A DNA stretch of 64,000 bases from Calothrix sp. NIES-2100 (GCF_002368195.1 NZ_AP018178.1:2054238-2118237); one strand, 5' to 3'. Shown: positions 37,660 to 46,902, counted from the stretch's first letter. Numbers and translations are program-made. The notes: generated by a model not told the origin, from the sequence alone.

Positions 37660-38238
37660 AAAATTCCAGATTTGATTTGATATTTAACTTTTGGGGTTAA
37701 GACTTACGCATTATGTATTTTTTGTCATTGGTCATTGGTCATTTGTCATTTGTCCTCTGTTTCCTCATCTCCCTTGTCCCCCTTGTCTCCCTTGTCCTCC
37801 TTGTCCCCCTTCCATTCCCTACCTCGCCGCAGTAGTTCCCAAAGGACATACAGAAGCTGCAATATCTACTCGTTTAGGAAGAATTCACCACAATTTATTC
37901 CTTCATCTCAATTGTTTCGAGTTGAAGCAGCAACGATGTTGGTTTAATCTGAGAGGCAAAGCAATAATCTACGTAAATCCGATTGACATGTCGTAGATTA
38001 AAATTAATCATACCATCTTTTTGATTGACTATAAAACTCAAGTCAATATTTTTGTTATTTAGGGTCTGGGGTAATGGCAAATTCCCCATCTTTACCGAAC
38101 CATCCCCCGGTTATCATGGGCTGAATTTTCAAGAAGTATTTGGTGTCGGTAGTCCTTGTGGGAATATTGCTTTCATTATCCGCGCCAGAGTAGAAGGATG
38201 ATCAGTTATATCGTTGATCTGAATTTGAGCTTTTCACT
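37660..38238. other. Intergenic region with heptamer repeat and unassigned remnant
   Basis: 579 bp. Heptamer array tcattgg/tcatttg at about 37724-37753, then ccttgtcccc-type repeats. From about 37820 an open stretch on the plus strand reads YLAAVVPKGHTEAAISTRLG and ends near 37996. It looks like protein sequence but I could not assign it and it has no start. Confidence 0.35.
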
Positions 38239-38457
38239 CTAGTCATTTTGTGGCTGCAACCCTGTAATCTCGTAGAGTAGCCTTCGTGATTCCATCCGAC
38301 CTTGTATCAATCCCTGTTCCTTCAGTCGATGCAGAGACTGATAAAGTCGATGAAATCCCATAAACAATGTTTTATGAATTTCCACTGCCCGAAGTGATCC
38401 AGCTTTTTTTAGTAGATTGAAAATTTCAGATTCATCTTTATTCATCAAATCATTCAC
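38239..38457 (-). CDS. Small winged-helix-like DNA-binding protein
   Basis: 72 aa. Predicted helix-turn-helix: SEIFNLLKKAGSLRAVEIHK followed by LYQSLHRLKEQGLIQGRMES and a short wing (RRLLYEITGL). Size and pattern suit a minimal wHTH regulator. Family not identified. Divergent from the secreted protein at 38560, 102 bp apart, which it might regulate. Confidence 0.55.
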   Translation of the reverse strand: MNDLMNKDESEIFNLLKKAGSLRAVEIHKTLFMGFHRLYQSLHRLKEQGLIQGRMESRRLLYEITGLQPQND

Positions 38458-38559
38458 GGAAAGTTTAAATCAAGATCAGTACCTTTGCTGTATCAGTATT
38501 TACGAGAAACAAAGTAGAAATAAAGTAACAAAGTTTATTCTACCAATCGGTATTCTTTC

Positions 38560-38946
38560 ATGAGATTTCTGTCTAAATTTTTGGCAGTTTTAACTTCTTC
38601 TTTGGGTTTAGTGTCAATCAATTTTGCTGTTTCTATGCCTGCCAAAGCAGCAGTTGTATGTGAATCAGGGACAATTAGTAATTATCAAAATGGTTCGTTG
38701 GCAACTTGTATTCTTGGTCAAGATATGAGCGTGCAGGTTTCTAGCCCCACTTCCGCAGTAGCTACTTTTGAGTGCAAAGCCAAAAATTTTATATCTTTTG
38801 ATGACAAAGGACAGTTTACAGGTTGCCAACTTTCACAGGAAGTACAACTCATAAAAGGTAGTTCAGTTGAAACGTGTCCAGCAGAGTACAAAATAAATGT
38901 TTTGAGTACAACGAATGGTATTCAATCCATTAGTTGTAGTCCCTAG
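38560..38946 (+). CDS. Small secreted cysteine-containing protein (hypothetical)
   Basis: 128 aa. Typical signal peptide (FLAVLTSSLGLVSINFAVS, likely cut after PAKA). The mature part of about 98 aa has six cysteines (VVCES, ATCILG, FECKAK, TGCQLS, ETCPAE, SISCSP), compatible with three disulfides. No known domain recognised. Monocistronic. Confidence 0.7.
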   Translation: MRFLSKFLAVLTSSLGLVSINFAVSMPAKAAVVCESGTISNYQNGSLATCILGQDMSVQVSSPTSAVATFECKAKNFISFDDKGQFTGCQLSQEVQLIKGSSVETCPAEYKINVLSTTNGIQSISCSP

Positions 38947-39330
38947 TAAATAATGTTTAGATCGCCGATGAACACAGGGCGATTGACTCTAGTTACTTGT
39001 TAGATCGCGGTATGCCGCTTTGATTATGCGCACTAAAATATAAGCGATCGCCGGATCAATATCTTTAGCCGAGTATAGCAGGGTTGCTATTTCTTCAGCA
39101 GTATCGACTGGTTGCTGTTATTCAAGCCGTAATGACAAGTAAACACCCGTGCCAGCAGTGCATCAGGTGTTTTTTCGTCTTGTCTAGAGCTTGTCGAGGT
39201 GTGTCTGGTCAATTCGTCAACGGGTTCTGTCGCCTTTCTTAATACTTTATATGCAAAATACGGTAAACCAGTGAGTTTGCCGTATATTAAAATATGGAAC
39301 CCCAAATAATATTGATAGTTATTGACTCCA
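38947..39330. other. Intergenic region with hairpin and probable remnant
   Basis: 384 bp. On the minus strand around 39010-39105 an open stretch reads AEEIATLLYSAKDIDPAIAY, suggesting a decayed unassigned gene. A hairpin atacggtaaac / gagtttgccgtat lies at about 39257-39285, before the O-methyltransferase. Confidence 0.35.
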
Positions 39331-39996
39331 ATGGCTCCTAGTAAAACGCTGCATCTATCAAACGAACTTTACCAATATCTGTTGTCTATCTCTCTGCGAG
39401 AACCAGAATTACTCTTCAAACTGCGGGAAGAGACGGCGCGTCATAAGAGAGCAAATATGCAGGTAGCACCAGAACAAGGACAGTTTCTCGGTTTTTTAGT
39501 CAAACTCATTGGAGCCAAGAAGACTCTGGAGTTAGGAGTTTTTACAGGTTATAGTTCTCTGAGCGTGGCCTTGGCGCTACCACCTGACGGTAAAATTATA
39601 GCTTGTGATGTCAGCGAAGAATTTACAGGAATCGCTCGTCGTTATTGGCAAGAAGCAGGGGTAGCAGAAAAAATTGACCTGCGACTGGCGCCAGCCATCG
39701 AGACTTTAGAAAAATTATTGGCTGAAGGTGAGGCTGAAACCTTTGATTTTGCCTTTATTGATGCCGATAAGGAAAACTATTATGCTTACTACGAACGAGT
39801 GTTAAAGTTAATTCGACCTGGTGGGTTGATTGCTGTTGATAATGTCCTTTGGTCTGGACGTGCAGCACAACCAGATGTTCAAGACTCAGCTACCAATGCT
39901 ATCCGAGATTTTAATAGCAAGCTGCATCTTGATGAGCGGATAGATTTAAGCTTGATTTCAATAGCAGATGGACTCACTTTAGCAATCAAACGTTAA
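39331..39996 (+). CDS. Class I SAM-dependent O-methyltransferase
   Basis: 221 aa from the ATG at 39331 (MAPSKTLHLSNELYQYLL). Family of catechol/caffeoyl-CoA-type O-methyltransferases: AdoMet motif I TLELGVFTGYSSLSVALALP, motif II IIACDVSEEF, metal-binding Asp in FDFAFIDADKENYYAYYE, and GGLIAVDNVLWSGR. It resembles the small promiscuous cation-dependent enzymes known from cyanobacteria. It lies 6 bp before the SDR gene, so the two probably form an operon. Confidence 0.92.
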   Translation: MAPSKTLHLSNELYQYLLSISLREPELLFKLREETARHKRANMQVAPEQGQFLGFLVKLIGAKKTLELGVFTGYSSLSVALALPPDGKIIACDVSEEFTGIARRYWQEAGVAEKIDLRLAPAIETLEKLLAEGEAETFDFAFIDADKENYYAYYERVLKLIRPGGLIAVDNVLWSGRAAQPDVQDSATNAIRDFNSKLHLDERIDLSLISIADGLTLAIKR

Positions 39997-40002
39997 TTAA
40001 TC

Positions 40003-40752
40003 ATGACAGGTAAATTAGACGGCAAAGTCGCAATTATTACCGGAGCTTCTTCTGGTATTGGTGAAGCCACCGCCCTAGCACTAGCAGCAGAAGGAGCAGC
40101 AGTAGTACTAGCTGCTCGCAGAGGCGATCGCTTAAATGCCCTAGCAGAAAAGGTTGCTACCATTGGTGGCAAAGCTTTACCTATTATTACTGATGTTACA
40201 GACGAGACTCAAGTACAGAATTTAGTCCAGAAAACCAAGACAGAATTCGGTCACATAGATATCCTCGTCAATAATGCAGGTATTGCTGCTGTGGGTGCGA
40301 TCGATGGTGGGAATACCGCCGATTGGAAGGAGATGATTAATCTCAATCTGTTGGGATTGCTGTATGTCACCCATGCAGTATTACCCATCTTGAAAGCTCA
40401 AGGTGCAGGGCATATCGTCAATATTTCATCCGTTGCTGGGCGAACGGCACGAGTTGGTATTGGTGTATATAACGCAACAAAATGGGGTGTCAATGGTTTT
40501 TCAGAATCCTTGCGGCAAGAAGTTTGCAAGCAAAACATCCGTGTGACTATTATCGAGCCTGGTTTAGTTAATACAGAGATTAATGACCGAATTTCCGACC
40601 CCATAGCCAAACAAAACATAGAAGCACGTCGTAGTTCTGTGACACCGTTAGAAAGTGAAGACATTGCGGCCGCGATCGTTTACGCCCTGACACAGCCATC
40701 CCGCGTAAATGTGAATGAGATTCTCATTCGACCAACACTACAAGATTGGTAA
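40003..40752 (+). CDS. Short-chain dehydrogenase/reductase
   Basis: 249 aa classical SDR. Cofactor motif ITGASSGIGEATALAL, NNAG in ILVNNAGIAAVG, catalytic Ser in HIVNISSVAGRT and YxxxK in YNATKWGVNGF. The basic residues after the second strand (AARRGDRL) favour NADP(H). Start 6 bp after the O-methyltransferase stop. Substrate unknown; similar in size and type to the SDR at 56109. Confidence 0.92.
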   Translation: MTGKLDGKVAIITGASSGIGEATALALAAEGAAVVLAARRGDRLNALAEKVATIGGKALPIITDVTDETQVQNLVQKTKTEFGHIDILVNNAGIAAVGAIDGGNTADWKEMINLNLLGLLYVTHAVLPILKAQGAGHIVNISSVAGRTARVGIGVYNATKWGVNGFSESLRQEVCKQNIRVTIIEPGLVNTEINDRISDPIAKQNIEARRSSVTPLESEDIAAAIVYALTQPSRVNVNEILIRPTLQDW

Positions 40753-40782
40753 ATTTCTAGAAATCCGGGCAAATAGGAAAGT

Positions 40783-41028
40783 TCAATTATTGGTAATTCC
40801 TAATTCCTTTTTGGATTTTTTTAACTGCTCCCACACTTTTTCAATATCCTGATAAGCTTCTTCCGGCGAAAGTTTACCGTTTGTTTCCAGGCAGGAAATA
40901 TAAGCAACTTTTTGAGAAAATTCTTGAAGATTCGCATTGAATACTAAGTTCTGTGGTTTCACTTGACTATAGTAACGACTGCGAGGATACATGAAATTAT
41001 CTTTGATGATGCGGTTTGGTTCTGTCAT
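40783..41028 (-). CDS. Small conserved cyanobacterial protein (DUF7219-like)
   Basis: 81 aa from MTEPNRIIKDNFMYPRSRYY; the ribosome site aggtgaat before paired ATGs (41031/41028) supports this start. Conserved-looking motifs: YPRSRYYSQVKPQNLVFNAN, LQEFSQKVAYISCLETNGKL and SPEEAYQDIEKVWEQLKKSK. I associate this pattern with a cyanobacterial domain of unknown function (DUF7219), from memory. Function unknown. Confidence 0.75.
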   Translation of the reverse strand: MTEPNRIIKDNFMYPRSRYYSQVKPQNLVFNANLQEFSQKVAYISCLETNGKLSPEEAYQDIEKVWEQLKKSKKELGITNN

Positions 41029-41910
41029 CATATTCACCTGCTGGTAATCTAGAAGGCAAAATAGTAACAAGCCCTAAATTTATTGGCATTGCTACTTTCA
41101 CTAGATTAATTAGTACAGTTTATGATTTATGAATACGTGAATTTGCTGAATATCAAACATGAAATTTTGGCATATCTACCGTATAGTACCGAATTGGATT
41201 GCTATGAAAGTCGCTTCTACCCATATCTGCTAACAGAGGTTGATTGTAATACACATTTGCTATTGCTAATCCACAGGCGATGCCTAGGTTGGGCTACGCC
41301 TACGCTAAGATGAAAATAGCCGTCCGATTCGCTAACAGATTGCTAAATGCAGTTGTATTGTTGAGCGTAGACTGCTCTTGAAAATCCATAGATATTTAGT
41401 TAATGTGTTGAGTTATCGCTTAAGTTGCGGACTATGGGAGAGATTTTTCCCAACATACATCAGAAATAAGTCGTAGACATTCTTGTTTTTGTCGCTACAA
41501 TTTCTCAGGTCTGATGGATGAATATAGACATCGTCAAAAATTTGTGACCCAGCTTTCATCGTAGGCAGGAAAATTGCTCACAAAAACCCGGATATAGTCA
41601 GCTATGTCTATTAAAAACCGCAGATAAATGTACATTCATGTACATATAACCTCAAAATACGTTAAATAGTTTTATTTACAGTATTTTAATACTAACCATA
41701 TAGAATAGTTACATAAAAGCTTCATAACAGCAAGTTTTTAATAGCAAATATTCCCTAGGGTTAAAAACCTTGTACTTGAGTTGATTGTGAAAGCATTGTA
41801 TGTCATTATCTACAGATATAGGTATTAAATACGCTTAGTAAATAAACTGATAGTTATTTTGCTCAGGATTTAATATCTGGTATATATAACTGTGAGGTAA
41901 GATACTTAAT
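41029..41910. other. Long intergenic region, probable decayed sequence
   Basis: About 880 bp. A repeat-like tract (ggcgatgcctaggttggg, ctacgcctacgctaag) lies at about 41277-41310. A minus-strand stretch near 41440-41500 looks like broken coding sequence but was not assignable. The last 300 bp are very AT-rich. Confidence 0.35.
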
Positions 41911-42747
41911 ATGAATCCAAACCCAAGCTTCACAGTAGTTGAATCATTGAGCCGATCAAAGTACGGAGAGCCAACACAAGGTGACGATCGCCTTGTGATT
42001 ACCCAACACTTTGTAGCTGTTTTAGATGGAGCTACGGATACCTCTGGTGCTAGTTATAACGGGCTTTCTCCAGGTAGTTTTGTAGCAGAAATAGGCGCTC
42101 AAGCTTTAGAAAGTCTTGCTCCTAATAGTAATGCTACAGAAGCCATTGAGCAGTTAACTCAAGCAGTAAAACAATCTTTAGAAATAGTTAAATCAGATAA
42201 AATTCCAATTTTTGCCCCGTGTTTTGCAATCATCATATTCTCGAATGCGCGTCGAGAAATTTGGCGGGTTGGAGATTGTCAATATTTATTAGACGGAAAA
42301 GGTCACAATCCCCTCAGCAAAGTGGATGAAGTGACGACTCAGTTACGTTCTTTGATTGTGCATTCCTATCTGGCTCAGGGTAAAACAATTGCAGAATTAT
42401 TGCAAAACGATCCCAGTCAAAATTTCCTTATATCTATATATAGGTTGCAAGCATTCCTATCTAATTCTCCAACAGAACCTTTTGGTTACGGTGTGATTAA
42501 TGGCGATCAAGTCCCTAAGAAATACATTGAAGTCATCAAAATTCCTGAGCAAGTTAAGTCGGTAGTTCTTGCTAGTGATGGTTATCCAGATTTAAGAACA
42601 ACTCTGACACAAAGCGAGACAATTCTCTCAGAAATTATTGCTAAAGACCCTTTATTTTATGACCTTTATCTAGGACAAAGAGGACTCGCACCAGGTAGAG
42701 AGTCATTTGACGATCGCACTTATGTTAGCCTTGAGTTACATAATTAA
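41911..42747 (+). CDS. PP2C-like serine/threonine phosphatase
   Basis: 278 aa. PP2C metal-site motifs are visible: GDDRLVITQHFVAVLDGATD (first Asp motif, normally DGxxG), IWRVGDCQYLLDG (RxGD), VVLASDGYPDL (SDG) and FDDRTYVSLEL (final DD). The DGATD variant is shared by a divergent PP2C group. Probable cytosolic phosphoprotein phosphatase; substrate unknown. Monocistronic. Confidence 0.8.
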   Translation: MNPNPSFTVVESLSRSKYGEPTQGDDRLVITQHFVAVLDGATDTSGASYNGLSPGSFVAEIGAQALESLAPNSNATEAIEQLTQAVKQSLEIVKSDKIPIFAPCFAIIIFSNARREIWRVGDCQYLLDGKGHNPLSKVDEVTTQLRSLIVHSYLAQGKTIAELLQNDPSQNFLISIYRLQAFLSNSPTEPFGYGVINGDQVPKKYIEVIKIPEQVKSVVLASDGYPDLRTTLTQSETILSEIIAKDPLFYDLYLGQRGLAPGRESFDDRTYVSLELHN

Positions 42748-42793
42748 TACATTAGGAACTAGGGAAGGAAGGGGACAAGGGGGACAAGGAAGC

Positions 42794-42834
42794 AAATGAC
42801 AACTGACAACTGACAACTGACTATTGACAAATGA
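42794..42834. repeat. Heptamer tandem repeat (aactgac type)
   Basis: Units aaatgac, aactgac x3, tattgac, then aaatga, following a ggggacaaggggg tract. Confidence 0.85.
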
Positions 42835-42908
42835 TTCGTGAAATCATCTCATTAATAATTCTATTAATTTCGTTTTTTTTGGTTTGGTTGATTACCGACC
42901 AAGAATGA
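42831..42908 (+). CDS. Possible 25-aa single-pass membrane peptide
   Basis: MIREIISLIILLISFFLVWL followed by ITDQE, then stop. Almost the whole peptide is a hydrophobic helix with charged ends, the layout of small bacterial membrane proteins. The start codon overlaps the end of the heptamer array and there is no ribosome site, so it may be chance. Confidence 0.22.
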   Translation: MIREIISLIILLISFFLVWLITDQE

Positions 42909-43086
42909 AAACTTTGCTTATTTATTTCTGTGGAGGTATACCTACTTTAAAAATCTGTCAATTGAGTGAGATAGAAATAGCCTACTAGAGAAAGAAGTTT
43001 CCCCATCCGTTCGCTGACAATATAGGAGCAAGTACAGCAAAGCTTGTCTTTGACTTGACTTATCCTACTCAGTCCCAGGGAATTAT

Positions 43087-43452
43087 ATGATGAAACGTTT
43101 AATTCTTAGTAGCTTATCGTTACTGCTAATCTCTACAGCCACCGCACCTGTTTTCGCATCTGAAAAAATAGCGGTCAATTCTACAGCTTTAGCTAGCAAC
43201 TCGCTTTCTACAACTCGGATAGAACCTTTTAATCTTGTTTCTTTGGCTTATCAAGGTTACTTTGAAGACCAAGGTATTCCTGGTTATAGTGAACTGTTTT
43301 CGGCTTATCAAGCAAAACAAATCACTCCTAAAGATATTGTTCGCAGTGCAGTCAACACTAACAGGTTACCTTCAGAGGCTTTGAATGACCAGGGATATAT
43401 CAATGCAGTTAAAAATACACTAGATGGATTTGGTAGAAATATCGTTCCTTAG
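43087..43452 (+). CDS. Small secreted protein (hypothetical)
   Basis: 121 aa with a clear signal peptide (MMKRLILSSLSLLLISTATA, likely cut after FAS). The mature part contains LVSLAYQGYFEDQGIPGYSE, LFSAYQAKQITPKDIVRSAV and NDQGYINAVKNTLDGF. Family not identified, but the YQGYF..QGIPGY phrase looks conserved. Followed by a strong hairpin. Confidence 0.7.
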   Translation: MMKRLILSSLSLLLISTATAPVFASEKIAVNSTALASNSLSTTRIEPFNLVSLAYQGYFEDQGIPGYSELFSAYQAKQITPKDIVRSAVNTNRLPSEALNDQGYINAVKNTLDGFGRNIVP

Positions 43453-43461
43453 ACAGTTAAA

Positions 43462-43489
43462 CTACGGTAAACTAATCAGTTTACCGTAG
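43462..43489 (+). terminator. Hairpin after the secreted-protein gene
   Basis: 12-bp perfect stem ctacggtaaact / agtttaccgtag, loop aatc, starting 9 bp after the stop codon. No T-run follows. Similar words occur at about 39257 and 61730. Confidence 0.6.
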
Positions 43490-43541
43490 CAAAGTCGAGA
43501 TAGTTTCATCTTACCAGAAATTTTGTGCGATCGCATAGCAT

Positions 43542-43949
43542 TTATTTTACGCTTAGATAATTTTGCAACCGCTGATTCAAAGTACCTGTGTGTAACTCAA
43601 ACAAATGGTTGTCGTAGTCATAGAAATATAAAGAACTTCCTTCGCCTTCAATACGGTTTCTATCTTCTTTGACATCCACTCCCAAACTCTTAATTCTCGC
43701 AGCATAAAGTTCGTAGTCTTCTGCGGCTATTTTAAAAGCTATATGATTATAGGTTTTTTCGGCTAAAGGTTCACCCTCCATAATCGCAATCCACAAGCCA
43801 TTGATCAGGAAAAATTTTTCTTTGGAGATAGAGAAAATTTGCTCACCACTCGCATATACTTCTTGAGCATCAAATATGCTTGTGAGAAATTTTGTCATTT
43901 TCTCCAAATCCCTGACGATAAATGTAAAATGGCTGATACCTTGAATCAT
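43542..43949 (-). CDS. FosX-like fosfomycin epoxide hydrolase (VOC superfamily)
   Basis: 135 aa. It matches FosX throughout: MIQGISHFTFIVRDLEK, ISKEKFFLINGLWIAIMEGE, EKTYNHIAFKI, GEGSSLYFYDYDNHLFELHT. Positions equivalent to the FosX metal ligands (His7, His69, Glu118) and to catalytic Glu44 are all present at the same numbers. Known FosX enzymes are Mn-dependent and open fosfomycin with water. Environmental homologues may be weak or have other substrates. The family comparison is from memory. No other resistance gene is adjacent. Confidence 0.85.
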   Translation of the reverse strand: MIQGISHFTFIVRDLEKMTKFLTSIFDAQEVYASGEQIFSISKEKFFLINGLWIAIMEGEPLAEKTYNHIAFKIAAEDYELYAARIKSLGVDVKEDRNRIEGEGSSLYFYDYDNHLFELHTGTLNQRLQNYLSVK

Positions 43950-44004
43950 TTATCCTTCCATACCCAAAGCTTGAACTAGTGTTTTTGTCAGCAAAATTTG
44001 ACAA

Positions 44005-44371
44005 TTATATCGAGGAATTTTTCCGGTTCAAAGTAGTTAATAACAGCTTGGAAGACATTGCCCAAACTGCATTGTGACTACCTCCACCTGTAAAGCCACG
44101 ACAAATCAACTCTCTAGTTGCCGCATCTCCCGCAGCGTAGAGTCCACTAACAGAGGTAGCGCAGGTGTAATCTGCAATTCTGATGCCGCCTGTACCGCGC
44201 ACAGTTCCCTCTAACCGTAGGGTAATGGGGAAACGTTGGGTAAAGGGATCAATTCCAGCGCGATCGAAGACCACAAAGAAATTAGGCTGAGAAGAACGCA
44301 TCCAATACATCAGCTACTAAATTGAGATCGGAAATATTGTCTGAAGACTCTTTACCGATATGATTATTCAC
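44005..44371 (-). pseudogene. FAD-dependent oxidoreductase remnant with start stub
   Basis: The C-terminal part (44005 to about 44300) reads FVVFDRAGIDPFTQRFPITL, GTGGIRIADYTCATSVSGLY, AAGDAATRELICRGFTGGGS: the FAD-binding end of a fumarate-reductase-like flavoprotein. Upstream, a GTG at 44371 with a strong aaggag site opens a 29-codon frame (NNHIGKESSDNISDLNLVAD) that stops at 44282, one frame away from the oxidoreductase. It looks like a gene with most of its middle deleted and the frame lost. Confidence 0.7.
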
Positions 44372-45019
44372 GAATTTACTCCTTAAATATATACGCCTCT
44401 GCGTGAGACAAACCTAGAATTAGGAAAAGGGATAAAGAGCCAGGTAAATTACCTTTTCCCTTTATCCACAGTTCAGCGAGAGTAGCTTTCAGCAGAAATT
44501 TACGGATTCGGAATCTGCCAATTTATATCAAAATCTGACTTCAACAATTCCTGGCTTGCTAAAAACTGCTTCGTTGAATTCAATTGATTTGCACTCACAA
44601 GCGTCACCCCTTTATTTGCAACACTAACTTCTCACCAGAAAACAGACATGACTCACAGAATTTTTCTGTGCATGACCATTACGAAGATGTGAATAATCTC
44701 TCTATACAGTACTTGATTCAAAAATTATAAATACTGTTTATTGACCGATTTAACGGTGTTTAACTTATGAGTATTACATGTCTATAGGTAAAATTCAAGT
44801 TCTTAGACAATAAAATATCTGATTACGTAAATTTATGTAAAACTAATTATTAGACTAACTAAATAGAGTTTCGTTGGCATCAATTTCAGAAAGTGGAAAC
44901 CCACAAACAAAAGCTCACAACGAACGAGAGTATGAAAATTAACCTTCCCTAATTCCTAGCCCCTAATCCCTAGTTCCTGACACAATAAAAATTAAACCCG
45001 GATAGCTCAAGGCATAAAG
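44372..45019. other. Intergenic region, nothing recognised
   Basis: 648 bp between divergent genes, AT-rich, with a cccctaatccctagttcc-type repeat near 44950-44980. No coding remnant could be assigned. Confidence 0.35.
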
Positions 45020-45853
45020 ATGATCAAAGAGATAACACGCCGCAACTTTATCGCAACTGCTACCCTTGCTACAGGCTTTGCTCTAGCAGTACAACCTATT
45101 TCGGCTCAAGTCATTACCACTGATGCTAAAGGATTAATCGCAGGTGCGGTGAAAATACCTGTGCAAGATGGTGAAATTCCGGCTTATAGAGCGCAACCAG
45201 CGACGGGCGAGAATTTCCCGATTGTGCTGGTGATTCAAGAAATCTTTGGTGTACACGAACATATTCAGGATGTCGCCCGTCGCTTTGCCAAGTTGGGATA
45301 TTTAGCGATCGCACCTGAATTATTTATTCGTCAGGGTGATGTGTCAAAATTAAGCAGTATTGACGAAATTCGCCCGATAGTAGCTAAAGTACCCGATGCT
45401 CAGGTACTATCTGACCTTGATGCCACGGTAGACTGGGCTGTAAAATCTGCAAAGGGAAATGCTGATAAATTGGGTATTACGGGTTTTTGCTGGGGTGGTC
45501 GCATTACTTGGTTATATTCAGCACATAATCCCAAAGTTAAGGCAGGTGTGGCCTGGTATGGGCGAATAGTTGGTGATGCAACTGAACTTCAACCCAAACA
45601 TCCCGTAGATATTGCGTCAACGCTGACAGTTCCAGTTCTTGGACTCTACGGTGGTAAAGATACAGGTATTCCCTTGGATACAGTAGAAAAACTGAGAGAA
45701 CAACTCAAATCCAGCAGCAGCAAATCAGAAATCATCGTTTATCCCGATGCACCCCACGCCTTTTTTGCTGATTATCGCCCCTCCTACCGGAAAAAAGAAG
45801 CGAAAGAAGGCTGGAAACGCCTCCAAGCTTGGTTTAAGCGGCATGGTGTTTAA
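45020..45853 (+). CDS. Dienelactone hydrolase family protein, exported
   Basis: 277 aa. Twin-arginine-type signal: ITRRNFIATATLATGFALAV, likely cut after ISA. Alpha/beta hydrolase of the dienelactone hydrolase family with Glu in QEIFGVHEHI, nucleophile Cys in GITGFCWGGR, Asp in LGLYGGKDTGIP and His in DAPHAFFADYRPSY. Family members hydrolyse dienelactone and related esters; a periplasmic location suggests other substrates. Monocistronic. Confidence 0.9.
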   Translation: MIKEITRRNFIATATLATGFALAVQPISAQVITTDAKGLIAGAVKIPVQDGEIPAYRAQPATGENFPIVLVIQEIFGVHEHIQDVARRFAKLGYLAIAPELFIRQGDVSKLSSIDEIRPIVAKVPDAQVLSDLDATVDWAVKSAKGNADKLGITGFCWGGRITWLYSAHNPKVKAGVAWYGRIVGDATELQPKHPVDIASTLTVPVLGLYGGKDTGIPLDTVEKLREQLKSSSSKSEIIVYPDAPHAFFADYRPSYRKKEAKEGWKRLQAWFKRHGV

Positions 45854-45893
45854 TACCAATTCGTAATCAATTTTCAACTTGCTATAAGTCTGC

Positions 45894-46058
45894 GAAGGGG
45901 GCAATGTCGGTATTGCCGATAGTGTGATCGCAGTTGCCAACGCCACTGTCGAGTTAAAACGCCACGCCACCCATGTGATTGACTCCAATCAAGCCGATAG
46001 CGTGGTACGATATATCCACCAAGATTGGACTCAACAGAGCCTACTCAAATTAGTGTAG
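45894..46058 (+). pseudogene. C-terminal remnant of a HAD-IIB (Cof/sucrose-phosphatase-like) hydrolase
   Basis: 54 codons ending in a stop: EGGNVGIADSVIAVANATVE, LKRHATHVIDSNQADSVVRY, then IHQDWTQQSLLKLV. This resembles the end of HAD-IIB phosphatases (GVAVANAxxELKxxADxVT). There is no start and no N-terminal part nearby. Confidence 0.55.
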
Positions 46059-46801
46059 CTCGTCTGGCGATCGCAAAACACCATGTCAGACTCATATAGC
46101 AATCCTATTTCAGTTGTGAAAAATATCGGTTTTGGCTGTTGACTGTTGACCGTTGACTGTTAACAGTCAACAACTTTGCATATAATATTTCACAAATCCA
46201 AGAGCGGATTGCTATATATGTTTTTGTTGCAAAATATTTAACTTGTCGTCATCAACACGGACAGACCCAATAGTCCAACAGATATGATACATACTTGCAG
46301 CTTTCCCTGTTGCATTTCCTAACTTTCCTCTTGCCACTCGTAGGGTGGGTGATGCCCACTCTACTTTTTGAAAAAAGCCAAAGACTATTGGTCTGTCCCA
46401 TTAATTTTGCTGGGTTTTTGGTAGTGCGGGCCGAAAAGCCCGCGTGAGCGTCTCGCTCACACTACAGTCCCTCATAACTTATGGGACAGACCACTAGTTT
46501 ATTTGGGATGCGATCGCTCAAGCCCCCATCTCAAACTCTAGTTTCACCATTTCCAGATAGTTTGCAATATTTAATGTTTGATAAGCTAATAATTCGTATA
46601 TCATAAGCTTGTGTTTTCCAGTACAGATTTTTTTGGGTGTACTGTGTAAGCTTTATCTTGAGCGTCTAGTCATAGGTCAATACCTGAGTGCCAGACACGA
46701 TTACCTCAAAGCTTGACTTTTAAAGGATTTTATAACTCTCAATCCAAGTTTGCATTAGCGATCGCACTACGTCGCACTATCTTAAGAATAGAAAAAAGCA
46801 G
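46059..46801. other. Repeat-rich intergenic region
   Basis: 743 bp. It includes gttgac heptamers merging into a perfect 20-bp palindrome (gttgactgttaacagtcaac, 46152-46171), a gtagggtggg hairpin near 46336-46362 and the 105-bp inverted-repeat element at 46389. No gene. Confidence 0.55.
46389..46493. mobile_element. 105-bp MITE-like element with 13-bp terminal inverted repeats
   Basis: Ends tggtctgtcccat (46389-46401) and atgggacagacca (46481-46493) are perfect inverted repeats. The interior holds gcgggccgaaaagcccgc and gtgagcgtctcgctcac hairpins. A related word (cggacagaccca) lies at 46258. Non-coding. Confidence 0.75.
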
Positions 46802-46902
46802 ATGAGTACAACACGCAAGTTTCGTTTAGGTGCATTTATTCAAGCTACTGGCCATCATGTCTCTGCATGGCGACATCCTGATAAGGGCGGGGAGACCCAT
46901 TG
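46802..46902 (+). pseudogene. N-terminal stub of a luciferase-like (NtaA/SnaA type) monooxygenase
   Basis: MSTTRKFRLGAFIQATGHHV followed by SAWRHPD is the start of an FMN-dependent monooxygenase of the NtaA/SnaA/DszA group. After about 27 codons the reading frame enters repeat sequence and the 184-bp element at 46903; the remaining ~400 codons are absent. Members of this group act on chelators, sulfides and sulfones. Confidence 0.75.

Noticed and set aside
37691..37996. 101-aa ORF with Pro/Cys-rich start
   Set aside because: The first third translates heptamer and ccttgtcccc repeats; the second part may be a remnant but has no start and no assignable family.
41122..41313. 63-aa ORF MIYEYVNLLNIKHEIL...
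   Set aside because: No motif or ribosome site; its end is made of dispersed repeat sequence.
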